Counted from the first letter of the stretch, positions 8,328 to 17,244 are shown. The stretch: 48,679 nucleotides of DNA from Chloroflexota bacterium (GCA_013816405.1 JACDEL010000010.1:1-48679), one strand, 5' to 3'. Made by a program: numbers and translations. Notes: generated by a model from the sequence alone, not told the origin.

Positions 8328-9691
8328 GGGAAGGGCTTGTCGCCAGCCGGTCGCTGAGCCTTCCGGCTCTCGAGCCGTTGCCGCCGCAGGCGCTGCAAGC
8401 GCTCCCCGATCTGGATCTCCATCCCCTGGTCGCTGGGCTCGTAGAAGACGCGACCGGCGAGGGCATCGGGCAGGTACTGCTGCTCGACGTCGGCCGATTC
8501 GAAGTCGTGCGGGTAGAGGTAGCCCTTGCCGTAGTCATGCTCCTTCGCCAGCCTCCGGTGCGCGGCAGGGCGCAAATGCAGCGGGACCGGCAGGCGGCCC
8601 TTCTCCTCGACCTCGGCCAGCGCCGCGAAGTAGGCCGCCCCGGCTCGGTTCGACTTCGGGGCCGATGCAACGTAGGCCGCCGCCTGGGCGAGGGCGTACT
8701 GCGCCTCCGGGAGGCCGATCATCTCGGTCGCCTGCATCGCGGCAACCGCGATCTGCAGCGCGCGCGGGTCGGCGTTGCCGACGTCCTCGCTGGCCGCGAT
8801 CACGATCCGCCGCGCGATGAAGGTCGGATCCTCCCCCGCTGCGACCATGCTCGCGCACCAGTACAGCGCCGCGTCCGGATCATTGCCGCGCATGGACTTT
8901 ATGAAGGCCGATGCCGCCTCGTAATGCTGGTCCCCGACGCGGTCGTAGGCCAGCAGACGCTGCTGTGCCGCCTCCGCGATCGTCTCTCGGCTGATCGACT
9001 CGCCGTCGGCCGCTACCGCGGCAGCAGCCTCGACGATATTCAGCGCCTGGCGCGCGTCGCCGCTTGACAGCTCGAGGAGTGCGGTCATCGCATCGTCCGC
9101 AAGGGCGACCCGCCGGGCCAGCCCGCGCTCGTCGGCGATGGCGCGGACGACGATCTCGCGCACCTCATCAGGCCCCAACGGCTCGAGGCGGTAGACCCGC
9201 AGCCGTGACAGGAGCGGCGAGTTGATCTCGTAGTACGGGTTCTCTGTGGTCGCGCCGATCAGCACGATGGTGCCGTCCTCGACGTGCGGCAGGAGCGCAT
9301 CCTGCTGGCTCTTGTTGAACCGATGCAGCTCGTCGATGAACACGACGGTCATGACTCCGGCGGCACGTGCCTCTCTGGCCTCGGCGAACAGCTTGCGCAG
9401 GTCAGCGACTCCACTGGTCACCGCGCTGATCTGGTGCCAGGCACCTCCAGCCCGCTCTGCGAGCAGCCGGGCGAGGGTCGTCTTGCCGGAGCCGGGCGGC
9501 CCCCATAGCAGGATGCTGGTCAGGTATCCCGGCTTCACGACACGGGAGAGGGCACCGTGCTCACCAACCAGGTGTGCCTGGCCCACGAACTCGGACAGGT
9601 CGCGCGGGCGCATTCTGGCGGCGAGCGGTGCGTCGGTTGCCGGCTCCTCCCTGAACAGCGGGTCGGTGAGGTTCACGGGCATGAACAGCAT
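8324..9691 (-). CDS. rarA: Replication-associated recombination protein A (AAA+ ATPase)
   Basis: A 455-residue protein matching RarA/MgsA: an N-terminal PLAARMRPRDLSEFVGQ motif, Walker A GPPGSGKT (64-71), Walker B VVFIDELHRFNKSQQDALLP, sensor 1 LIGATTENPYYEI, and a C-terminal tetramerisation domain with SAFIKSMRGNDPDAALYW and ARRIVIAASEDVG. RarA acts at stalled replication forks together with single-strand-binding protein and clamp-loader functions. Length is normal. The gene lies just outside the accessory island; a diverged, truncated copy of its N-terminus is found at 20887-21234 on the far side of that island. Confidence 0.93.
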   Translation of the reverse strand: MLFMPVNLTDPLFREEPATDAPLAARMRPRDLSEFVGQAHLVGEHGALSRVVKPGYLTSILLWGPPGSGKTTLARLLAERAGGAWHQISAVTSGVADLRKLFAEAREARAAGVMTVVFIDELHRFNKSQQDALLPHVEDGTIVLIGATTENPYYEINSPLLSRLRVYRLEPLGPDEVREIVVRAIADERGLARRVALADDAMTALLELSSGDARQALNIVEAAAAVAADGESISRETIAEAAQQRLLAYDRVGDQHYEAASAFIKSMRGNDPDAALYWCASMVAAGEDPTFIARRIVIAASEDVGNADPRALQIAVAAMQATEMIGLPEAQYALAQAAAYVASAPKSNRAGAAYFAALAEVEEKGRLPVPLHLRPAAHRRLAKEHDYGKGYLYPHDFESADVEQQYLPDALAGRVFYEPSDQGMEIQIGERLQRLRRQRLESRKAQRPAGDKPFP

Positions 9692-9710
9692 GATGACTCA
9701 GTGAGGATCA

Positions 9711-9747
9711 GGCGGGTTCGCCTGCACGCTGCCGATCGCTGCGGTCC
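9711..9747 (+). repeat. Dispersed intergenic repeat, copy 1 (diverged)
   Basis: Contains GCCTGCACGCTGCCGATC followed by GCTGCGG. It differs from the consensus core GCCTGCACGCTACCGATC at one base. It lies between the start of rarA and the end of the cyclase gene. The 160 bases after it hold no gene; a piece reading GTCAACGTCGCCCGG at about 9816-9830 resembles the extension seen next to copy 3. Confidence 0.75.
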
Positions 9748-9908
9748 TGGAGCGGTTCGAGGGAATCGTCGACGAGTTGCTAGCCAGCCTACCCGTCGCC
9801 GTTGTGCGCCAGTCGTCAACGTCGCCCGGAGCTAGTCGAGCGAGCTCTGCTCGTTCGTGGGCCTACTCCCGGCTGGCGGGCTGACTGCGCGGGGCCCGGG
9901 GTCAGCGC

Positions 9909-10786
9909 TTACTCCTTGTCTTGGGGTAGCGGATCACGGCTCAGCTGGGCTTCGTAGATCTGACGGGGACCGCTGATACCCTTGAATTCTCGACTACCCC
10001 GGTCCATGAAGAACACATCTGCACCGGCCGCTAGCTCCCGCGTCGTTGCCGACACGAGCACTTGGCCAGGACCAGCGGTGTCCATGATCCGTGCCGCTAG
10101 GTGCACCCCAAGGCCGCGCAGATCGCCAGCTGTCAGCTCGACCTCGCCGCTGTGCAAGCCGGCCCAGATCTCGATACCAAGCCGGTGCGCTGCGGCTGAG
10201 ACTGCCAGCGCGCATGCGACTCCACGCGCAGGCCCATCGAACGTGGCGAGGAAGCCATCTCCGGTCATCTTCACCTCACGCCCGTGGTGCAGCTCCAGGA
10301 GGCTGCGCACGTCCTCGTGGTGCGTGGACAGGAGCTGCTTCCAAGCTCGGTCGCCGAGCCGTTCGGCTTCGGCTGTCGAGCCGACGATGTCGGTGAAGAG
10401 CATGGTGGTCAGCACCCGGTCGCCGGGCTCTGGCGGTTTCGCCCAGCCGGCAATGCCCTGGAAATCGATCGACACGTCCGGCTCATCGCCGAGCACCCAG
10501 GCATCATGGCCGGGCGCGATGTCGTAGACCTCGCCCGGCTCGACTTCCCTGACCTCTCCGTCTCGCGACTCGATGCCAAGATGCCCCGACACGAGGACCG
10601 AGACGTGGTGGAATTCGCAGCGCTCTGTTCCCACGATCGGCCTGACATGGACTGACATCGCCAGCCGGGTTCGAGCACCTCGCGGCCCAGGGTCAATGCC
10701 CCAACCGTCACCACGCTCGCATTGCCGTGCTCGAAGGCCACCAGCTCATCCGGCTGCAGGAAGTTCCTGATCTCGATGCCGGCCAT
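9909..10786 (-). pseudogene. Cupin-class III adenylate/guanylate cyclase fusion with one frameshift
   Basis: Two minus-strand frames join into one protein. The first, from ATG at 10786 (MAGIEIRNFLQPDELVAFE), runs to EPGWR. The second continues SVHVRPIVGTERC through a cupin core (PGEVYDIAPGHDAWVLGDEP) into a class III cyclase domain with metal-binding Asps in FTDIVGST and MTGDGFLATFD, and GVHLAARI. One missing base next to 10656 (TGG read as TG) restores W-S-V-H-V and a single chain of about 292 residues. Translation from an internal ATG at 10658 would give 249 residues with a clipped cupin. Likely role: cyclic nucleotide synthesis under small-molecule control. Either a true mutation or a sequencing indel. 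Confidence 0.75.
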
Positions 10787-10857
10787 CTACGGGAGTGTGG
10801 CGACGGCTATCGGTTCGCGTCAACAGGGCTGGGCGGGAAGGAAGCGGCAGGCTGATC

Positions 10858-10892
10858 GGCCGGGGTCGCCTGCACGCTACCGATCGCCGCGG
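10858..10892 (+). repeat. Dispersed intergenic repeat, copy 2
   Basis: GGCCGGGGTC followed by the core GCCTGCACGCTACCGATC and GCCGCGGG. It sits in the divergent gap between the cyclase and the FAD monooxygenase, about 40 bases before the latter's GTG start. Confidence 0.85.
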
Positions 10893-10930
10893 GCGCATTT
10901 CCGCTGGTGGCTGTGCTACCGTGGCGTCGC

Positions 10931-12032
10931 GTGGTCACGACGGCGGACGTTGCGATCGTGGGAGCCCGGATTGGCGGCTCAGTGACAGCGGCCCTCCTCG
11001 GTGAGGCCGGGTATCGAGTCCTGCTGATCGATGCAACAACGTTTCCCAGTGACACGATCTCAAACCCACTTCTTCCGAGGCGGCGGCTTCGGGTCAGTCC
11101 TCGTGCGGCTAGGACTGCTCGACGCGGTCCTCGCCCTTGGCCCGCCTCGCCTTACGCACCAGTACGACTTTCGCCGCAATGACCCGACCCCGGCGGTCGG
11201 TGGACCGCAAGACCCCGGAGAGCTCGGCTATTGCCTGTCCGTCCGCCGCCGGCCGCTGGATCATCTGCTCGTCGAGCGAGCGCGCGAGACCCCCGGCGTG
11301 GACGTCTGGGAGGGGGCGAATGCTCGCTCGGTGCTCCGGGACGGCGAGCGCGTCAGCGGATTGACCGTCGAGCGTGGTGGGGTCAGCCATGAGATTAGGG
11401 CGCAGGTTGTCATTGGTGCCGACGGGCGCGCCTCGGCGCTCGCTCGCGGGATCAACGCGCCCGTCGAACGGCGCGAGACGGCAGCTCGCGCGATGTACTA
11501 CCGGTACGTGCGTGGCTGGCGGGGTCCCGAGGGCTTCTGCAACGGCCCGGAGTTCTCGTTCCAAGGTGATGAGATCGTGTATGCATTTCCCAGCGATGAC
11601 GACCTAACCTGCATCGCGGTATCGGTCAACCTCGACGTGTTCACCACGTTCCGACGGGCACCCGAGGCAATGTTCGCCGAGCGGATCGCCGCCCATCCCG
11701 GGCTGGCAAGGCGCTACCAGGCATCGAGGCCGGAAGGCCGCATGCTCGGGTCGGGGCCGAAGGATGCGCTCGTCCGCACCCCGGCGGGTCTAGGCTGGGC
11801 GCTGGTCGAGGATGCCTCGCTAAACCAGGATCCATGGACGGGCCTCGGCATGGACAACGCCGGGTTACACGCGGTTTTCCTGGCGGAAGCCGTCGATGCA
11901 TGGCTGTCCGGCCGATCGGACGAAGACGATGCGTTCGCGCACTATCGCAGCCGGCGCGACGAGCACGCGATGCCGGGCTTCATCATGACCGCCGAGTTGG
12001 GGCGTGATCTGTCGGCGCTGCCAGGCGACTGA
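10931..12032 (+). pseudogene. FAD-dependent monooxygenase/oxidoreductase with one frameshift
   Basis: The protein starts at a GTG at 10931 with a Rossmann FAD-binding motif (VAIVGARIGGSVTAALLGEAGYRVLLID) and then loses frame at a run of three A at 11062-11064. Removing one A joins TTFPSDTIS to THFFRGGGFGSVLVRLGLL, and the new frame continues through VVIGADGRASALAR (the GD-like DG motif of FAD hydroxylases) and ALVEDASLNQDPWTGLGMDNA (in place of the usual GDA-x-H-x2-P-x-x-G-x-G) to 12032. About 366 residues result. The GDA motif is altered to EDA, so FAD binding may be modified. An N-terminally truncated product from an internal start would lack the dinucleotide fold. Confidence 0.75.
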
Positions 12033-12074
12033 TCTCCCACGAGGCGCACACGACCCCTGCACGCCGCTCACTGC

Positions 12075-12145
12075 GGGCCGGGGTCGCCTGCACGCTACCG
12101 ATCGCCGCGGCTGTCTCCACTCAAGCTCTGCGCGCCGTCAACGTC
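12075..12145 (+). repeat. Dispersed intergenic repeat, copy 3 (with extension)
   Basis: GGGCCGGGGTC, the core GCCTGCACGCTACCGATC and GCCGCGG. After it, CCACTCAAGCTCTGCGCGCCG closely matches the sequence after copy 5, so these two copies share a repeat unit of roughly 65 bases. Confidence 0.85.
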
Positions 12146-12284
12146 GCCCCGGCCAAGACTGACATTCCACCCGCGGGCTCCTTTGGCCTGTCGGTGGGCT
12201 GGTTAGCGGCGATGGGCGGCCGCATACTCCACCGATTCGCGGTTGAGTGCGGACCGCCTCGTCATTGGGAAAGGAGAGGTTGGG

Positions 12285-12644
12285 ATGTCGTTGCTTCAGG
12301 AGCAGGGCTTCAATGTCAAGCGCGGTAAGGAGGAAGCGTTCCAGAAATGGACCACGGATAACGACGCTGCGCTAAAGAAGAGCACGACTCCGGGCGTCGA
12401 GTACCTCGGCACCTATGTCGTCGCCATGTCCTCGGAGAAGCACGCCGGCGAGTACCGGTTCCTCCTCCGGCTCGAGTCGTTCGCCGCCTTCGATGCCTCC
12501 CATGAAGCAGTCCGCGACGAGAAGAGCGAATGGGGCCGGCTGAATCGAGAAGCGACCGCGTTCCTGGATCTGCCCATCGGTGCGGAGTTCAGCTCCTCGG
12601 TCTATCGTCCATTGATTGAATCTGTAATCTGGGACGTGAGCTGA
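12285..12644 (+). CDS. Uncharacterised 119-residue protein
   Basis: ATG at 12285 is preceded by AAAGGAGAGG with good spacing; an upstream GTG/ATG at 12243 lacks such a site. The product (MSLLQEQGFNVKRGKEEAF...) alternates short strands and helices: FNVKRGKEEAFQKW, YLGTYVVAMSS, EYRFLLRLESFAAFDASHEAV. This suggests a ferredoxin-like alpha/beta barrel as in small dimeric monooxygenase-like proteins, but no family is assigned. It is flanked on both sides by copies of the dispersed repeat and has no operon partner. Confidence 0.6.
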   Translation: MSLLQEQGFNVKRGKEEAFQKWTTDNDAALKKSTTPGVEYLGTYVVAMSSEKHAGEYRFLLRLESFAAFDASHEAVRDEKSEWGRLNREATAFLDLPIGAEFSSSVYRPLIESVIWDVS

Positions 12645-12719
12645 AGGTTTGGCTGGTGGGTTGGCTGGGGAGGCCAGCCGCTCACGGTCCTTTCTGATCG
12701 GAATCGTGCCCCCGCTCTA

Positions 12720-12760
12720 GGGCCGGGGTCGGCTGCACGCTACCGACCGCCGGGCCGTCG
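12720..12760 (+). repeat. Dispersed intergenic repeat, copy 4 (diverged)
   Basis: GGGCCGGGGTC followed by GGCTGCACGCTACCGACC and GCCGGGCCG. It has a few differences from the consensus. It lies 75 bases after the 119-residue gene and 67 bases before the end of the opposite-strand gene. Confidence 0.75.
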
Positions 12761-12827
12761 CCGCTCGCCTCGAATTATGGGCAGGCCGACATCCATCAGC
12801 TATCGGTCTCTGACCGCCAATGCCAGC

Positions 12828-13434
12828 CTAGACAGCCTCGGGCTCGACAGGCGCCCGCAGAGACAGCACGAGGTGGAGTGCATCGGTCGCACTCGCGAGG
12901 CGCCTGCCGATACACGACACGAGGAGGGCCTCGTCGTACACCGGCGGGATCGCCACCTTTCGGTCGAGCTCTGCCATGACTCCTGCGAGCCACGCGAAGT
13001 TCTCTCCGATCGTTGCATCGCCATCTAGTTCACGCGCAGCCAGGATGGCCGGCCTGAGAGCTACCCACCAGACCTCGCAGACGTTCCCCATCTGCTCCCA
13101 CCAGGTGGCGGCTGACGTGCTGGGTCCGGACGAGGAGCCCGACAGTCTCCCAGTAGTCGAGCATGATGACGGTGACGCCCTGCGGCAACTTCGCTGGGTC
13201 CGTTCCGTCGCGCAGCAGGCGCAGCAGCTCCACGCGGCAGCGCAACAACCGTTCAGAACCCCACTCCTGGATCATCGAGCGGAGCTGCTCGAAAGCACTC
13301 GCACTCGCCTGAAGCCGGAGCTGGCGGTAGAGACCAAGCAGTGAGACCGCAACGACGACGAGTTGGAGCATGGTCCAGAACCACTCCGACCCCGGACCGA
13401 TGAATGCCATGCCGTCGGTGTTGATGAATTGCAC
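12828..13434 (-). pseudogene. Single-span membrane protein, unknown family, with one frameshift
   Basis: From GTG at 13434, after GGAGGGAGCGGAC, the frame reads QFINTDGMAFIGPGSEWFWTML, then a hydrophobic helix (LQLVVVAVSLLGLYRQLRLQ) and a helical domain to TQHVSRHLV. Another frame then continues EQMGNVCEVWWVALRPAILAAREL through DALHLVLSLRAPVEPEAV. The frames join if one G is removed from the GGG near 13097-13104, giving about 200 residues. Topology: short outside N-terminus, one helix, cytosolic helical domain. The product is not assigned to a named family. It could be a true pseudogene or a homopolymer error. Confidence 0.6.
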
Positions 13435-13512
13435 GTCCGCTCCCTCCGCTACTTTGCGAGGTAGACACAATGCTGAGCACGCGCGGCCGGCACAAGAGCA
13501 GCGCGATTCAAT

Positions 13513-13575
13513 GCGGCCGGCGTCGCCTGCACGCTACCGATCGCCGCGGCCGGTGCCGCTCGAGCTCTTCGCGCC
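13513..13575 (+). repeat. Dispersed intergenic repeat, copy 5 (with extension)
   Basis: GCGGCCGGCGTC, the core GCCTGCACGCTACCGATC, then GCCGCGGCCGG. The two ends CGGCCGGCG and CGCCGCGGCCG are imperfect inverted repeats, so the copy could fold into a hairpin. It is followed by CCGCTCGAGCTCTTCGCGCCG, matching the extension of copy 3. Confidence 0.85.
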
Positions 13576-13686
13576 GCTTATCGGCGAACTGCGCGGACCA
13601 AGAGGATCAGCACCACTAGCAGGCCATCGGCGACGCACAGGTCCCCTACGGAATTGTCGACTGCACCCGCTCGAGACTCTCGTTCC

Positions 13687-13823
13687 CTAATCGCAGGAGA
13701 CGTCGTGTACAACGACTCCGCCAGAGTTGAAGTGTGCGTTCCAAGGCGGCATCTCCAGCCCGCCAATCACGACCTCGGTCTTCCGGTGGCGGACGCGCCA
13801 GTGTCAAGTAGTCCCAAGGTCAT
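13687..13823 (-). pseudogene. Possible retropepsin-like aspartyl protease remnant
   Basis: On the minus strand an ATG at 13823 opens MTLGLLDTGASATG, containing the D-T-G-A-S hallmark of clan AA aspartyl proteases, and stops soon after. A neighbouring frame then reads KTEVVIGGLEMPPWNAHF followed by NSGGVVVHDVSCD to a TAG at 13687. The combination suggests a short protease gene reduced by deletion and frameshift. The evidence is a single motif plus composition, so the call is tentative. Confidence 0.25.
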
Positions 13824-14173
13824 CTGGGGGTCGGTCCGCGGCGTCCTGACGTCTGATTAGGTCGTCAATCACACGACGCAGTCGGTGCCTCCATCGGAAG
13901 CCCTACCGGGACGAGAAGCTCGTCAAGCTCGAGCCGCAACTGGGCTAGCAGGCCACGCGGTTTGCGCTCGTAGGCGCCACGTACTCATCCTGCTTGGCAG
14001 CTACCGGCCGGCGATGTAATACAGGCGGAGTCCATCCGCCGTCCGCGCAAGTCCCGGCCCACTTTCGCAACCAGACCTGGTGATCGGCGGCATTTAGACC
14101 CCCCAATGAATGTGTCGGACGAAGGTACGATCACGCGAGCCAACACACTGACCGGTGTAAGGAGGACGATCCC

Positions 14174-14854
14174 CTGCGCATCCTGGTTGTCGAGGATGAA
14201 GCGGCCATCGCCGGCGCAGTCAAGACGGCGCTGGCAGCCGATGGTCATGCTGCGGACGTCGTTGGCGATGGGCGGCACGCCCTCGAATGGGCCGATACAT
14301 ACGCCTACGACCTCGTGATCCTCGACGTTATCCTCCCCGGCCTCGACGGCTTCGCGACGTGTTCGACGCTGCGGAACACCGGATTCTCGGCGCCGATCCT
14401 CATGCTCACCGCGCTCGACGAGGTCCGGGATCGCGTCAACGGGCTCGATCGCGGCGCCGACGACTACCTCGCCAAGCCCTTCAGCATGGACGAGCTTCGA
14501 GCGCGAGTACGTGCGCTCGGACGTCGCCGGTCCGATGACCGAGCACCTCGCACGCAGGTCGGCGACCTAGAGATGGAAGCGGCGACGCTCGGCGTGTGGC
14601 GCGGCGGCCGGAAGATCCGGCTCACCGCGCGCGAGTTCGCGCTCCTCGAGCTCCTCGCTCGTCATCCCGGCCAGGTCTTCGCGCGCGAACGTCTCATCGA
14701 CTCGCTCTGGGGCGCGGACTACGCTCCAGAGTCGAACATCGTCGAGGTCTACATCCGGGCCCTGCGACGAAAGGTTGACGAAGGGCGTCGTGATGGGCTG
14801 ATTGAGACGGTTCGCGGCTCTGGCTACCGCATCAGAGCGCCGGAGGCAACCTGA
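14174..14854 (+). CDS. OmpR/PhoB-family response regulator (apparent CTG start)
   Basis: A full-length 226-residue regulator is obtained only if translation starts at CTG 14174, which follows AAGGAGG by 8 bases; no ATG, GTG or TTG is in frame nearby upstream. The receiver domain has E7-D8 acidic residues, phospho-acceptor D51 (DLVILDVILPG) and K in DDYLAKPF. The C-terminal winged helix has LTAREFALLELLARHPGQVFARERLID and NIVEVYIRALRRKVD. An internal GTG at 14315 would remove half of the receiver. The gene overlaps the sensor kinase and leads a six-gene operon ending in an ABC exporter, which it probably regulates. Confidence 0.8.
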   Translation: MRILVVEDEAAIAGAVKTALAADGHAADVVGDGRHALEWADTYAYDLVILDVILPGLDGFATCSTLRNTGFSAPILMLTALDEVRDRVNGLDRGADDYLAKPFSMDELRARVRALGRRRSDDRAPRTQVGDLEMEAATLGVWRGGRKIRLTAREFALLELLARHPGQVFARERLIDSLWGADYAPESNIVEVYIRALRRKVDEGRRDGLIETVRGSGYRIRAPEAT

Positions 14855-15819
14855 TGTTCGACCGGACGCGGCTTCGCCTGACGCTGCTCTACATCTTGCT
14901 GTTCGCCTTCGTACTTGCCGTCTTCAGCCTTGTCTTCTACATCGGCGTCGCAACCGCCCTGGGACCAACCTTCGACATCGGCCCCGAGCTCACAAACGCA
15001 CAGGTCGCGGAGATCGCGTACCAGGCCACGGTTGATCGACTTCGCCTTGCGCTGATCGGGGCAGACCTCGTTGCGATCATCTTGGTCGGCGCCGCCGCGT
15101 GGATCCTGGCGTCGCGCACGCTGCGCCCGATCGCCGAGGCGCATGCTCGCCAGCGTCGCTTCGTCGCTGACGCCTCCCACGAGATGCGGACCCCATTGGC
15201 AGCCATCCGCGCATCCGCGGAGGGAGGGCTGGCAGGCCCCGTGTCCGCTGAGCACCTGCAGGCCGCGCTGGCTATGGTCGTGGAGTCTGCCGACAGGTTG
15301 TCGCAATTGACCAATGACCTGCTGCTCCTGGCGCGGGCCGACGAGCTACCGTCCGGCAAGCCGACCGCGCCGATCGACCTCTCTGTCGTCGTCGCCGAAG
15401 CGGTCGAGGCGCACGCGGCCGCCAGCCCCGCAGTGCCGAGTGCGCGGATGACCCTCGACCCAGACCTGCAGGTGACGGCCGATCCCGCCGAAGTCGGCCG
15501 GATCGTCGCCAACCTGCTCGACAACGCATTCCGGTATGGCGGGTCGGTGGCAATGCCACCGCGCGTCGTAACTCGCGCAATCGACAATGACGCGGTGGTG
15601 GAGATCGTTGATTCTGGTCCTGGCATCGCGGCCGCGGACCTCGAGCGGATCTTCGATCCGTTCCATCGCTTGCATGCCGATGCCGGTACACCGCAGGGCA
15701 GCGGACTAGGGCTCTCGATCGCACGAAGCCTCGCCCGACGCAACGGCTGTCGCCTGACGGTGGCTAGCCGTCCAGGCGAGGGATCCACGTTCCGCCTTTC
15801 GCTACCACGCTTCAGGTGA
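14854..15819 (+). CDS. Sensor histidine kinase
   Basis: A 321-residue kinase that begins inside the stop of the regulator (TGATG). Two membrane helices (about 8-32 and 65-87) enclose a short 30-residue outside loop, so it probably senses membrane events or a partner protein rather than binding a ligand itself. H-box RRFVADASHEMRTPLAAIRAS with H109, N-box NLLDNAFRYG, G1 DSGPGI, F-box IFDPFHR and G2 GSGLGLSIA are all intact. The short loop resembles intramembrane-sensing kinases that work with ABC exporters. Confidence 0.9.
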   Translation: MFDRTRLRLTLLYILLFAFVLAVFSLVFYIGVATALGPTFDIGPELTNAQVAEIAYQATVDRLRLALIGADLVAIILVGAAAWILASRTLRPIAEAHARQRRFVADASHEMRTPLAAIRASAEGGLAGPVSAEHLQAALAMVVESADRLSQLTNDLLLLARADELPSGKPTAPIDLSVVVAEAVEAHAAASPAVPSARMTLDPDLQVTADPAEVGRIVANLLDNAFRYGGSVAMPPRVVTRAIDNDAVVEIVDSGPGIAAADLERIFDPFHRLHADAGTPQGSGLGLSIARSLARRNGCRLTVASRPGEGSTFRLSLPRFR

Positions 15820-15892
15820 CGTTCATCTCGATCGGCAATACCTCGGGGTGACACGCCGGCAGTCGCCGGCAGCACGCGAGGTTCCGCAGTTG

Positions 15893-16525
15893 ATGCACGT
15901 TTCCAACCACGTCGATCGGCTTCGCCCAGTATTCCTGATCGTGGCCGCCGGGCTCCTGGCGACCGCCTGCAGCAGCACCGGTTCGTCGTCTCCGGGCGCA
16001 AGCGCGGTCGGTTCCACTGGTGAGAATCCAAGCGAGTCTCCGGTGCCCGAAGCGAGTGGCGGAGCGATCAGTGGCGACGTCCCGGACAACGCCGTCTTCC
16101 TCACCTACCACGGTACGAATCCGACCTTCTCGATCCAGCATGTCGAGGGGTGGCAGGTCACCCCGCAGCCGGACGGGGTCGTGATCCGCGACAAGGACAG
16201 CAGCGAAACCGTTGCCATCGTGGGCGCCCAGGCGGACGTCGCCGGATACGTCACCTCCACTGACCTGCCGGCTCTGCAGGCGCAAGCTGGCTTCCAGCTC
16301 GTCAAGCGCGACACCGTGCAAATCGGAAGCTCAACCTACGTTCACCTCGTGATCCATGCGACGTCGCCACCGGACACGGTTACCGGCAAGCAGGTGCCCT
16401 TGACGGTTGACCGCTATTACGTGCCGGGTGCGGCGGGCTTGGCGGTCGTCAGCCTCGCTACCCCGGACGGCGTCGACAATGTCGATGCCTTCCTCCGGAT
16501 GATCACCAGCTTCGCGTGGTCGTGA
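15893..16525 (+). CDS. Secreted lipoprotein in exporter operon
   Basis: A 210-residue protein. The N-terminal signal (RPVFLIVAAGLLATAC) ends in a lipobox with Cys26, followed by a Ser/Gly/Pro-rich linker and a beta-rich domain (VFLTYHGTNPTFSIQHVEGWQV, VVIRDKDSSETVAIVGAQ, YVHLVIHAT). The domain resembles PsbP-like/serum-opacity-type folds with a GWQV segment seen in bacterial lipoproteins, but no family is fixed. Start at ATG 15893; a GTG at 15848 is possible but would add residues before the signal. It lies between the kinase and the ABC genes and overlaps the next gene by 4 bases, so it may serve as a periplasmic/extracellular partner of the exporter. Confidence 0.75.
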   Translation: MHVSNHVDRLRPVFLIVAAGLLATACSSTGSSSPGASAVGSTGENPSESPVPEASGGAISGDVPDNAVFLTYHGTNPTFSIQHVEGWQVTPQPDGVVIRDKDSSETVAIVGAQADVAGYVTSTDLPALQAQAGFQLVKRDTVQIGSSTYVHLVIHATSPPDTVTGKQVPLTVDRYYVPGAAGLAVVSLATPDGVDNVDAFLRMITSFAWS

Positions 16526-17244
16526 GCGTCGCCGTCCCGGCTGAAGCTCCGGGCCAGGCGGGTACGGCGATCATTCAGCTCGTCGACGTCATCCGGGTCT
16601 ACCGCGAAGGAGACGTCGAAACAACTGCCCTGCGTGGGATCGACCTCGAGATTGCCCCCGGCGAGTTCGTAGCGATCATGGGTCGATCCGGATCCGGCAA
16701 GTCGACGCTACTGCAGCTGCTGGCCGGATCCGACCGTCCGACGGCGGGCCACGTCATCGTCGCCGGCATCGACCTGTCACGCGCGGACGAGGACGAGCGG
16801 GCGAGGCTCCGCGGCGCCCATGTCGGGATCGTCTTTCAGAGCCAGAACCTCGTCCCGTTTCTCGCTCTGGAAGAGAATATCCAGCTGAGTGCCGAACTGG
16901 CCGGTCGACCCGTCGACGCTGCCGGTGCGCGGGCGATCCTCGCGCGCGTGGGGCTCGAGGGTCGTGAGCGCCACCGCCCGGCCCAGCTGTCCGGTGGCGA
17001 GCAACAGCGTGCCGCACTTGCGGCTGTCCTCGTCACCAGGGCGCCGATCCTGCTCGCCGACGAGATCACCGGCGAGCTCGACTCGACGAGCGCGGAGCGC
17101 CTCCTGGATCTATTGGTCGAGGTGCATCGCGCAGCGAAGATGACGCTGGTGCTGGCCACCCACGATCCTGAAGTGGCCGCGCGGGCCGACCGGCTGGTCG
17201 AACTGCGCGACGGTCGAGTCGTTGCCGATCGGAGGCTGCTGTGA
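16522..17244 (+). CDS. ABC transporter ATP-binding protein (LolD/MacB type), first of two
   Basis: A 240-residue ATPase with Walker A GRSGSGKS (near residues 54-61), Q-loop VFQSQNLVPF, signature LSGGEQQRAALA, Walker B ILLADEITGEL and the H-loop ATHD. Start is taken at the GTG overlapping the lipoprotein stop (GTGA); a GTG 6 bases earlier is possible. In Walker B the usual EPTG reads EITG, a small deviation shared by some active family members. It probably energises the FtsX-like permease encoded downstream. Confidence 0.88.
   Translation: MSVAVPAEAPGQAGTAIIQLVDVIRVYREGDVETTALRGIDLEIAPGEFVAIMGRSGSGKSTLLQLLAGSDRPTAGHVIVAGIDLSRADEDERARLRGAHVGIVFQSQNLVPFLALEENIQLSAELAGRPVDAAGARAILARVGLEGRERHRPAQLSGGEQQRAALAAVLVTRAPILLADEITGELDSTSAERLLDLLVEVHRAAKMTLVLATHDPEVAARADRLVELRDGRVVADRRLL

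Larger units (their letters stand above)
13435..14173. other. Gene-poor stretch with repeat copy 5 and gene debris
   Basis: No intact gene is visible. It holds dispersed repeat copy 5 (13513-13575), an aspartyl-protease-like remnant (13687-13823) and, near 13889-13945 on the plus strand, an open 18-codon tail reading HRKPYRDEKLVKLEPQLG before a stop, which looks like the C-terminus of a lost gene. The last 20 bases carry the ribosome binding site of the response regulator. Confidence 0.5.

Noticed and set aside
9711-13575. Dispersed repeats as integron attC sites or a CRISPR array
   Set aside because: Spacers are 0.6-7 kb and contain whole genes, which excludes CRISPR. No GTTRRRY core, no integron integrase, and gene orientations are mixed, so a classical integron is not supported.
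14106-14318. 70-codon plus-strand frame beginning at an ATG before the response regulator
   Set aside because: It runs in a different frame over the receiver domain of the regulator and encodes no motif.
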